Positions 1-4,877 of a DNA stretch of 5,785 bases are shown here, piece by piece. The stretch is from CAZEBW01 sp964510205 (GTDB lineage: Bacteria; Chloroflexota; Anaerolineae; VGOG01). Where the stretch lies: NCBI GenBank assembly GCA_964510205.1, contig CAZEBW010000135.1:1-5785 (forward strand). The letters run 5' to 3'. Each line of letters begins with the position of its first letter. Position 1 is the first letter of the stretch. Below the pieces are notes generated by a model. It was not told the DNA's origin and did no database searches. It saw only the letters and a list, made by a program, of their open reading frames with translations. Both the position numbers and the translations under genes were made by a program.

Positions 1-248
1 ATGTTGAACATGATCCCCAGGTGCGTGGAATTGCGCATTTGCTCTGGGTCGGCGGAATAGCGCGGCGGGGGAAAGCGATGCGCCAAGGCGTCGAAGTGCG
101 GCTCTCGCAGGTTGACCAGCATGTCCACATCGAACGTCGCCCGGGTGATGCCAAAGGCCGATCCCGCGAACGCCCCCACGAGCATGTACGGCGCACCGAT
201 TTCTTCCAGCGCACGCATGATGTCGAAGTAGAACCCCAGGATGCTCAT
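1..248 (-). CDS. Nucleotidyltransferase-fold protein, partial (3' end outside window)
   Basis: The first 82 residues are visible; the gene runs off the left edge. After a short helix, residues 19-45 carry the hallmark of the DNA polymerase beta-like nucleotidyltransferase superfamily: a hydrophobic strand ending VGAFA (24-28), a helix with a Gly at 33, then D40-x-D42 in TFDVDML, the expected metal-binding pair. The usual GG or GS of the family is GA here (25-26). Such stand-alone proteins are usually annotated as nucleotidyltransferases of unknown substrate; some relatives are toxins or antitoxins. The ATG overlaps the stop of the 83-aa gene upstream (ATGA, 248-245), implying translational coupling. 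A GAGGA Shine-Dalgarno (261-257) lies 8 nt before the start. The third acidic residue and C-terminal half are not visible, so activity cannot be judged. Fold call fairly sure, function unknown. Confidence 0.75.
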   Translation of the reverse strand, partial: MSILGFYFDIMRALEEIGAPYMLVGAFAGSAFGITRATFDVDMLVNLREPHFDALAHRFPPPRYSADPEQMRNSTHLGIMFN

Positions 249-496
249 AGCTTGAATCCTCGCAACGGTGTCAGGTGGGCCAGCACCTTCATGTTGATCT
301 CTTCGTCAGACAGGTCCGGAAAGCGCCGGCGGAACGTGCCCCGCAGGCCAGCGCGTACGAACTCCGCGGCCCGGATCATGGCCAGCGTGCGCTGGGCTGG
401 CGTCAGTTGGGCCAAGAGTTGGAGTTGCTGCCAGTCAATGGGGTCAAAGTGCAGCGATTCGCTCGACGTATCATGCGACACTTCTGGCGGTCTCAT
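245..496 (-). CDS. Small helical protein of unknown function, coupled to the nucleotidyltransferase
   Basis: An 83-aa protein with no recognised catalytic motif. It looks mostly helical: a stretch around 21-52 (DWQQLQLLAQ onward), a basic segment RGTFRRRFP (52-60), then a final acidic helix starting DLSDEEIN (61-68). Short proteins with this 'R-R-FP-DLS-E-E-I' C-terminal pattern are, to my recollection, often encoded immediately before orphan nucleotidyltransferases in Chloroflexota and Cyanobacteria, which suggests a partner or regulator role; that is inference. Both ends are ATGA overlaps: its ATG (496-494) overlaps the toroid gene's TGA, and its TGA (247-245) overlaps the nucleotidyltransferase ATG. 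A weak GAGG (507-504) precedes the start by 7 nt. The double overlap is the main evidence that it is real. It is not an obvious HEPN domain: no Rx4-6H motif in a suitable C-terminal position. Confidence 0.75.
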   Translation of the reverse strand: MRPPEVSHDTSSESLHFDPIDWQQLQLLAQLTPAQRTLAMIRAAEFVRAGLRGTFRRRFPDLSDEEINMKVLAHLTPLRGFKL

Positions 497-1506
497 ATTC
501 GTGCCTCATCATGGACCCGTTTCAGGACGCGCAGCGCGCGCAGGGTGACCCACTTGCTGGGTTTCCCCTTCTGCTCGATGTCGGCCCACATCTTGCCGCT
601 GAGCGCGTTCTCCAGCTTCCAGCGGCTCTGGGCGTCCTGCTTGCCCAGGATAAGCCGGAGCGCGTTGGCCAACCGCGGATCGTCGCCGTAGCCCAGTTCC
701 ACCAGCACCGCCGTGGTCTCCAGCACGTCGCTCCAGTAGGTCAGCGGGAAGCCGAACTTGAACCAGGTGGAGCTCACCCGCTGGGTATAGGGATAGTCGG
801 CCTCGGCCGGGTCGCGGCTGAGCAGGAACTCAGCGCCGACCTCGAGGGCGCGGTGCACGGTCGGGGTGCGCTGCTCTGGCGGGACCGCAAGCAGCGCCTT
901 CACGGCTTTGTTAGCGCCCCAGCCGCAGGGCTGGCCCTGGTTGGCGCTGCAGGCAAAGCATGGCCCGCAGGCGCCCGACTTGAGGTACTTGAAATCACCT
1001 TCGCCGGTGATGGCCCGCGCCAGCCAGTCCAGAGCCGCCTGCACACGGGCATCATCGGCGTAGCCCAGGCGCGGCAAGGCGTACAGCAGGTTGCCATTCA
1101 AGCAGAGGATGGCGCCGCTGGGCACTGGCTTCTGAAGGGCCGAGAAGGCGCCGTTGGAGGCGATAGAGTGGCTCAAGACGTACTCACAGCCCCGCCGCAC
1201 CCGCTCGTCGGCAGGATCGCCTCCCAATTCAGCCAGGAAGAGGATCTGCCAGACGGTGCTGCGGTACTTGGGCGAGTAGCCGCCGCCGGGCTTGACCCAG
1301 TAGCCGTCGGGATACTGGGCGTCCAGGATGGCCGGCGCCGGGCCCGTGCTCATGACGGCTGCTCTGGCCGCTTGAACCTCGGCATCATCCTCCGGACGAG
1401 CCAGCAGATCCCGCAGGGCGAAGTAGCGCACGCCGGGGTTCTGCGGGTCGGGTTCCAGCAGCCAGGGGATGGGGTCGTCGTTTAGTCCCATTTGCCAATC
1501 CATCAT
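493..1506 (-). CDS. Alpha/alpha-toroid (prenyltransferase/squalene-cyclase-like) repeat protein
   Basis: A 337-aa protein built of helical-hairpin repeats: roughly 26-51, 85-111, 134-165, 194-231 and 260-291, each with a pattern like 'A-L-x-x-L-G-x-x-D-x-R-V-x-x-A-x-x-x-L'. This matches the terpenoid-cyclase/protein-prenyltransferase toroid fold. No DxDD or QW motifs are visible, so terpene cyclisation is unlikely. Cysteines C135, C180, C183, C186 and C194 (CGPCFAC, then C eight residues on) look like a metal or redox site. The C-terminus KPSKWVTLRALRVLK (315-329) seems characteristic of this family. Database entries for similar proteins sometimes read 'nitrogen fixation protein NifH'; there is no P-loop or NifH feature here, so that name should not be used. 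No signal peptide or membrane segment. Start: GGAGGT (1518-1513) lies 6 nt before the first ATG; a second ATG follows directly. First gene of a three-gene coupled operon. Confidence 0.85.
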   Translation of the reverse strand: MMDWQMGLNDDPIPWLLEPDPQNPGVRYFALRDLLARPEDDAEVQAARAAVMSTGPAPAILDAQYPDGYWVKPGGGYSPKYRSTVWQILFLAELGGDPADERVRRGCEYVLSHSIASNGAFSALQKPVPSGAILCLNGNLLYALPRLGYADDARVQAALDWLARAITGEGDFKYLKSGACGPCFACSANQGQPCGWGANKAVKALLAVPPEQRTPTVHRALEVGAEFLLSRDPAEADYPYTQRVSSTWFKFGFPLTYWSDVLETTAVLVELGYGDDPRLANALRLILGKQDAQSRWKLENALSGKMWADIEQKGKPSKWVTLRALRVLKRVHDEARI

Positions 1507-1512
1507 CTCGCG

Positions 1513-1518
1513 ACCTCC
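1513..1518 (-). promoter_or_regulatory. Strong Shine-Dalgarno of the toroid gene
   Basis: GGAGGT on the minus strand, 6 nt before ATG 1506 and 9 nt before the adjacent in-frame ATG 1503. Both starts are acceptable; the choice changes the protein by one Met. The out-of-frame ATG at 1520-1518 overlaps the site and is not a start for this gene. Confidence 0.75.
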
Positions 1519-1527
1519 ATGAGCTAA

Positions 1528-1556
1528 AGGATAGCACTAACGGCATGATTCGTCAA
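1528..1556 (-). promoter_or_regulatory. Sigma-70-type promoter for the leftward toroid operon
   Basis: On the minus strand, -35 TTGACG (1556-1551, 5/6 consensus) and -10 TATCCT (1533-1528, 4/6) are separated by the ideal 17 bp. Transcription would begin near 1521, leaving only about 15 nt of leader, into which the Shine-Dalgarno just fits. Sequence match only, no experimental support. Confidence 0.6.
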
Positions 1557-1565
1557 GTCGGCCTC

Positions 1566-1594
1566 TTGCAAGGATTCGAGAAGTCGGGTATAAT
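1566..1594 (+). promoter_or_regulatory. Sigma-70-type promoter for the rightward 315-aa gene
   Basis: -35 TTGCAA (1566-1571, 4/6 consensus) and a perfect -10 TATAAT (1589-1594) with 17-bp spacing. The start site would be near 1601, giving a leader of about 130 nt to the ATG at 1732. It stands back-to-back with the leftward promoter, 9 bp between the two -35 boxes. Confidence 0.7.
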
Positions 1595-1641
1595 CTGTGC
1601 AGGCGCACTGAATTCCGAGCAGTTTTCCTCACACACCTGTT

Positions 1642-1674
1642 CACCCCGTGCTCGCCGCGGACGACAGTGGGGTG
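1642..1674 (+). other. GC-rich hairpin in the leader of the 315-aa gene
   Basis: CACCCC (1642-1647) pairs with GGGGTG (1669-1674), extendable by two G-U pairs, with a smaller TCG/CGA stem (1652-1654 with 1662-1664) inside the loop. No U-tract follows, so it is not an intrinsic terminator. It lies about 57 nt ahead of the start codon and could affect mRNA stability or translation. No known riboswitch class was recognised. Confidence 0.35.
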
Positions 1675-1715
1675 CCGGAGGCTTGGATGGGCAATGTGCA
1701 TAGAATGCGAAACGT

Positions 1716-1723
1716 AAAGGAGG
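1716..1723 (+). promoter_or_regulatory. Shine-Dalgarno that fixes the start of the 315-aa gene
   Basis: AAAGGAGG, near-perfect complement to the 16S anti-SD, 8 nt before ATG 1732. It decides against the in-frame upstream GTG at 1648 and ATGs at 1687 and 1705, which would add up to 28 residues and have no comparable site. Confidence 0.85.
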
Positions 1724-1731
1724 CTAACTTT

Positions 1732-2679
1732 ATGACGACATCTACATGGTTCGACGACCTGCCGGTGTTGGGAGCCTTGCCGCCCCAGGCAGCGGCGGCC
1801 AAGCTGCGGGAGGTGGGGGAGGTTGAGGCTGCCACCGCGCTGGAGGCCGCGCCAGGCGCAGTGAAGCGGGGCACAACGCCTGGGAAGCGCGGCTTCAAAT
1901 GGCCCTTCGGAGACAGGGCCTGGCAGCATACGGCCCACGCCTTCGGCTATCTGGCCCCGGCCCCGCCCGGCAGCGATCGTGGAGGAGGACTTCCCGCGCC
2001 TATCCAGCACGCGGGGAACATCGCGGCGGACGCCACGCTGAAAAAGAGCCGCATCAAGATCACGCTCGACCGGCTGCGCGTGGCGGACTATCCGGGCGGC
2101 GGCAGACACCAGGTGCTGTTCGATTTCTACGCCCAGAACCAGGTGCCGGGCGACGTGGAGCACCTGCACTTCAACGCAACCCACCGCGTGCAGGAGGGCG
2201 AGCAAGCTGCTATCGTGGGCTATCCCCTCTTCGTGGGGCTGAACGTGGGCACGGAGGGCGTGGCCTTCAAGTGCTACACCGTCAACGTGAGGAACGAGGC
2301 CGACGAAGCCTTCCTCAGCTTTCTGGAGTCGGACGTGTTCAAAGAGGGGTTGAAGCTGGCCGCCACGGTGCAGCCAGCCATCAGTCTGTTCTCCGAAACC
2401 GCGCTGGGATTGACCAAAGCCATCGCCACGCGCAACAGAAACGTGCCGGTGCAGGATTTCTACATGGGCCTCGACTTCAGTCCCATTTCCACCCGCGCTC
2501 GCCTGGCCGAAGGCTCGTACTTAGCCGTTCAGATTCCCGAAACCGTTCAGACGGTCTGGGATTGGAGCCAGTGGGTCTACAATCCAGTCAGCGGTCGGGT
2601 GGTGAACAAGGACGATGGCACGCGGTTGATCCCCTACAACTACATCGTGTTCAGCATCAGCCGCTACGAGGGGGACTAG
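1732..2679 (+). CDS. Conserved-looking hypothetical protein, 315 aa, function unknown
   Basis: I do not recognise this protein. Residues 1-45 look helical and Ala-rich; 46-100 are loop-like with several Trp/Phe/His (KWPFGDRAWQH, 57-67). From 103 on a beta-rich domain is suggested by alternating hydrophobics: KITLDRLRVADYP (109-121), HQVLFDFYAQNQ (126-137), HLHFNATHRVQEG (144-156), VGYPLFVGLNVG (162-173), GVAFKCYTVNVRN (176-188). A helical stretch spans about 191-235, and strands return (QDFYMGLDFS, 241-250; SYLAVQIPE, 262-270; YNYIVFSISRY, 302-312). The strand order around 109-188 is reminiscent of a C2-like beta-sandwich, a weak guess. No signal peptide, membrane helix or catalytic motif is evident, so it is probably cytoplasmic. 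It stands alone on its strand with its own strong promoter and Shine-Dalgarno, and ends 10 nt before a palindromic repeat. Confidence 0.8.
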   Translation: MTTSTWFDDLPVLGALPPQAAAAKLREVGEVEAATALEAAPGAVKRGTTPGKRGFKWPFGDRAWQHTAHAFGYLAPAPPGSDRGGGLPAPIQHAGNIAADATLKKSRIKITLDRLRVADYPGGGRHQVLFDFYAQNQVPGDVEHLHFNATHRVQEGEQAAIVGYPLFVGLNVGTEGVAFKCYTVNVRNEADEAFLSFLESDVFKEGLKLAATVQPAISLFSETALGLTKAIATRNRNVPVQDFYMGLDFSPISTRARLAEGSYLAVQIPETVQTVWDWSQWVYNPVSGRVVNKDDGTRLIPYNYIVFSISRYEGD

Positions 2680-2688
2680 GGCCATACC

Positions 2689-2739
2689 AAGACCCTAAAG
2701 GTTTGGGACTGAAGTCCTCTTTCAAACCTTCAGGGTCTT
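2689..2739. repeat. Long imperfect palindrome between convergent genes; possible bidirectional terminator
   Basis: Left arm AAGACCCT-A-AAGGTTTG (2689-2705) pairs with right arm CAAACCTT-C-AGGGTCTT (2723-2739): 16 of 17 positions pair, with one A/C mismatch. Inside, GGAC (2706-2709) and GTCC (2714-2717) form a second short stem with a TGAA tetraloop, leaving TCTTT (2718-2722) bulged. It fills nearly all of the gap between the converging genes. No U-tract follows either arm, so it is not a textbook intrinsic terminator, though a hairpin this long could stop or protect both transcripts. Its modular form resembles dispersed palindromic repeats I associate with Chloroflexota genomes (recollection, unverified). 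Its right edge provides two bases of the opposing stop codon. Confidence 0.8.
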
Positions 2740-3760
2740 AGCTGCTGGCAAAGCGCTCAGCCCGTTCAATGAAGCGGACCAGGCGGGCCCGCAGCTCGGC
2801 GACATCGGCCACGGGTCGGGTCAGGCGCAGGCGGTCGGGGCCGTGGTGCTCGCTCCACAACCAGCGCAGGATCAAGAACGGCCAGCGCGTCGCTCGCAGG
2901 CGGTCCCACACCGCCAGCCGCTCGTCAAAGGCGCGGTCATCGGCGGGTCGGCGATAGTTGTCGCGCAGCCAAACGTGCTGCTCCTGGCTCATCTCAGCCG
3001 ACGCCGCGTGCCAGCGCAGCTCCGCTAGGTCCAGGGCGGGATCGCCCCACCCGCTGTATTCCCAGTCCACCCACCGCAGCCGGCCATCCCCACCCCACAC
3101 GGCGTTCGCTAGGTTATTGTCCACGCGACACAGGCGCAGCGGCACGCTCTGGCGGCCTGGGTCCACCGCTGCCGTGCGGACAACTTCCGCGCAACCGTCC
3201 ACCAGCCGTGCCAGCCGGTCACGCAAACGCCCCCCGTCCGGACTGGTGGTCGCCAGCCACGATCCATACTTAGCCAGAAAATCGCGCAGGTCGGCCAAGT
3301 ACAGGTCGAAGTCAAACCAATGGGCCCAGGCGTCAGGGATGTCGCGACCCTCGAAGTCGCTGTGCTGGAGGGCGTGCAGGCGCTGAAAGCTGTCGAGCAG
3401 CGAGGACAATTGCTGCGTCGTGGGCGATGAGCCGACGGGTTCGCCAGGCAGCCAGCCGTAGGCCACTGCGGGAAAAGGGACGACGCTGCAACTGTCGTCC
3501 AGCCAGAGGGGCCGCGGCGCGATGTCCAGTCCGGCCTCCTGCAGGAGGCACAGGGCCGCATACTCCCGCGCGGCCCGGCGGCACTCGTCGCCCACGCACA
3601 GCTTGACGGCGTAGCTTTGCTCGTCGGCTTCCACTCGGTACAGCGCATTGTTGAAGCCGCCGCTCACGCGGCGCACTGCCACGCCGCCCTCCGTCCAAGT
3701 GTCCGCACCGGCGCCATACGCCGCAGCCACCGCCCGCAGCCAGCTTCGCGCTTCGCTCAT
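2738..3760 (-). CDS. APH/choline-kinase-like small-molecule phosphotransferase
   Basis: A 340-aa member of the aminoglycoside phosphotransferase superfamily, which uses ATP or GTP to phosphorylate hydroxyls of small molecules. Visible kinase landmarks: nucleotide loop SGGFNNALYRV (33-43), ATP-anchoring K53 in YAVKL, its partner E66 in REYAAL, linker-like AYGWLPGEPV (100-109), catalytic-loop CRVDNNLAN with D214 and N219, and metal-binding D232 in VDWEYSGWGDPALDLAEL. The usual HGD of the catalytic loop reads RVD, so the His is absent, but Asp and Asn are in place; an active enzyme is likely. Length fits the family. The start at 3760 is chosen because ATG overlaps the phosphatase TGA (ATGA, 3760-3757) with GGGAGG (3776-3771) 10 nt upstream; a longer start 18 codons earlier would run into the phosphatase gene. 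Last gene of the operon. Substrate unknown; a role in antibiotic resistance is not supported. Confidence 0.88.
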   Translation of the reverse strand: MSEARSWLRAVAAAYGAGADTWTEGGVAVRRVSGGFNNALYRVEADEQSYAVKLCVGDECRRAAREYAALCLLQEAGLDIAPRPLWLDDSCSVVPFPAVAYGWLPGEPVGSSPTTQQLSSLLDSFQRLHALQHSDFEGRDIPDAWAHWFDFDLYLADLRDFLAKYGSWLATTSPDGGRLRDRLARLVDGCAEVVRTAAVDPGRQSVPLRLCRVDNNLANAVWGGDGRLRWVDWEYSGWGDPALDLAELRWHAASAEMSQEQHVWLRDNYRRPADDRAFDERLAVWDRLRATRWPFLILRWLWSEHHGPDRLRLTRPVADVAELRARLVRFIERAERFASS

Positions 3761-4347
3761 TCGTTGCCCCCCTCCCGCAGATGATCCAGGCGGTTCATGA
3801 ACTCGACCAGCCATCGGTTGCCAATCCAGCGCAGGCCGTGAAGCCCGGTGGCCTCCGTGTAGACGCCGAAGCTATGCGCTCCCAGCAAACAGCGCACGAT
3901 GGTGCCCACGGTGCCGCCGTGGGCTACGATCAACACAGTGTCTTGCGGATGGGCTTCCAGGATGGGACGAGTTGCCTCTCGGACTCGGGCCTTGAAGGGC
4001 AAGTAGCTCTCCGCTAGGTAGGCTGGGGGTGCGGCATGGTCATGGAGGGATGGTGGGTCGTCGCCCTCGCCTTCGTGCCAGTAAGGCACCTCGAACTCGC
4101 GGAGGTCGTGGTCGAAGGTCACTGGCAGATCCAGCTCAGCGGCGACGATCTCGGCCGTGTCCCTGGCGCGGATGAGGGTGCTGGCGTAGATGGCGTCAAT
4201 CGCACCTTCTTCTTGGTTGGCAGCCAGCCAACGGCCCAGCAAGCGCGCCTGGTGGCGGCCCCTCTCGGTGAGCGCGCTGTTGAAGCCGGCTTCATCACCA
4301 CGGATCATCCACTCCGATTCACCGTGTCGGGCTAGAAGAAGGTTCAT
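3757..4347 (-). CDS. Histidine phosphatase (phosphoglycerate-mutase-like) family protein
   Basis: A 196-aa protein of the histidine phosphatase clan, which removes or moves phosphate through a phosphohistidine intermediate. The N-terminus MNLLLARHGESEW holds the signature R7-H8-G9, with H8 the nucleophile. R60 in ASTLIRARDTAEI, E84 in LREFEVPYW and H143 in VAHGGTVG complete the catalytic pocket. Length suits the short single-domain branch (CobC/GpmB-like), where substrates range from phosphosugars to nucleotide-derived phosphates; the substrate here cannot be named. Start at 4347 is chosen because the RHG motif should lie at the extreme N-terminus and GAGGAG (4361-4356) sits 8 nt upstream; 71 codons of open frame further upstream overlap the nucleotidyltransferase gene and are low-complexity. 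It follows that gene by 14 nt and overlaps the kinase gene by ATGA. Confidence 0.92.
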   Translation of the reverse strand: MNLLLARHGESEWMIRGDEAGFNSALTERGRHQARLLGRWLAANQEEGAIDAIYASTLIRARDTAEIVAAELDLPVTFDHDLREFEVPYWHEGEGDDPPSLHDHAAPPAYLAESYLPFKARVREATRPILEAHPQDTVLIVAHGGTVGTIVRCLLGAHSFGVYTEATGLHGLRWIGNRWLVEFMNRLDHLREGGNE

Positions 4348-4355
4348 GTCCAAGT

Positions 4356-4361
4356 CTCCTC
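4356..4361 (-). promoter_or_regulatory. Shine-Dalgarno that fixes the histidine phosphatase start
   Basis: GAGGAG starts directly after the TGA of the upstream gene (4364-4362) and 8 nt before ATG 4347. It supports the 196-aa product over the longer open frame. Confidence 0.8.
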
Positions 4362-4874
4362 TCACAACACACCTACCGCTTCTTCGCCCCGCAGCAGCGC
4401 CAGCAGCCGGTCGGGGTCGCAGTGGGGCAAGCACTGGGCTGCGCGATCCAGCCGCCTCCGCCGGATGTAGGCCAGCACCTCCTCCTCCAGCCAGGAGACG
4501 CGCACGGGCACGCCGTCCAGGTCCACCGTGGTCTCCGTCGCGGCTGCTGTGGGCAGCCAACGTTCTCCCTCTCGTCGCCTTATGTCACCTATAACCTCCA
4601 CGCCCACCCCGTCGAAGTCGAAGCGGCCCAAGTGGGAGCGATAGGTCTGGCTCTCGCGCAGGGCCACCGGCTCCACGACTTGGTCGGGGAAGAGGGCCTG
4701 GAAGCGGTAAGCGTCCTCGGTACTCATCTCGATGTCCAGGTCGTTTACTGGCAGCGGAACGCCGTGCAGCGCCGCCGCCGCTCCGCCAACGAGTTTGTAG
4801 GTCACCCCGGCCTCGTCCAGTCGCCGGGCGATGTAGCGCAGGGCCGCTCGCCAATGGGACTCGTTCCTAATCAC
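4362..4874 (-). CDS. Nucleotidyltransferase-superfamily protein, GTG start
   Basis: A 170-aa protein with the polymerase-beta-like nucleotidyltransferase core: KLVGGAAAALHG (27-38) with the G30-G31 pair, D45-x-D47 in NDLDIEM, and a likely third metal ligand E93 in GVEVIGD. All three acidic positions are present, so NMP transfer is feasible. The C-terminal part (125-170) is helical, with VSWLEEEVLAYIRRRRLDRAAQ resembling the tail of AbiEii/LinB-like nucleotidyltransferases (only part of that stretch is diagnostic). Substrate may be a small molecule, a protein or RNA. GTG at 4874 is the only suitable start: the upstream gene's TAA ends 3 nt before it, and GGAGGAGGG (4895-4887) lies 12 nt upstream inside that gene's end. 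Second gene of the four-gene operon. It is distinct from the nucleotidyltransferase at the left edge, which has a GA in place of GG. Confidence 0.85.
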   Translation of the reverse strand: MIRNESHWRAALRYIARRLDEAGVTYKLVGGAAAALHGVPLPVNDLDIEMSTEDAYRFQALFPDQVVEPVALRESQTYRSHLGRFDFDGVGVEVIGDIRRREGERWLPTAAATETTVDLDGVPVRVSWLEEEVLAYIRRRRLDRAAQCLPHCDPDRLLALLRGEEAVGVL

Positions 4875-4877
4875 TCG

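Noticed and set aside
245..496. HEPN partner of a type VII (HEPN/MNT) toxin-antitoxin system
   Set aside because: The 83-aa protein is short for HEPN; the only R-x5-H occurs in its first 8 residues, not in a helical catalytic context.
511..1485. Long open frame (324 codons) on the plus strand opposite the toroid gene
   Set aside because: Antisense shadow of high-GC coding DNA: no Shine-Dalgarno, no recognisable motif, while the minus strand has clear repeats, promoter and ATGA coupling.
493..1506. Squalene-hopene cyclase
   Set aside because: About half the usual length, no DxDD and no QW motifs; only the general toroid fold is shared.
1537..2205. 222-codon minus-strand frame across the divergent promoters and the 315-aa gene
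   Set aside because: Low-quality composition (Arg/His/Cys-rich), no start signals, and it would cross both promoters; the plus-strand gene has a strong Shine-Dalgarno.
1899..2741. 280-codon plus-strand frame inside the 315-aa gene
   Set aside because: Frame-shifted shadow of the real gene; Arg/Gly/Pro-rich and no ribosome site.
4348..4560. 71-codon N-terminal extension of the histidine phosphatase frame
   Set aside because: Low-complexity Ala/Arg/Gly sequence overlapping another gene; the RHG motif at residue 7 and the Shine-Dalgarno at 4361-4356 place the start at 4347.
2738..4874. Aminoglycoside-resistance cassette (APH plus ANT-like nucleotidyltransferase)
   Set aside because: Both superfamilies are broad; neither protein carries subtype signatures I can recognise, and the operon partners point to metabolism. 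No integron or transposon features are present.
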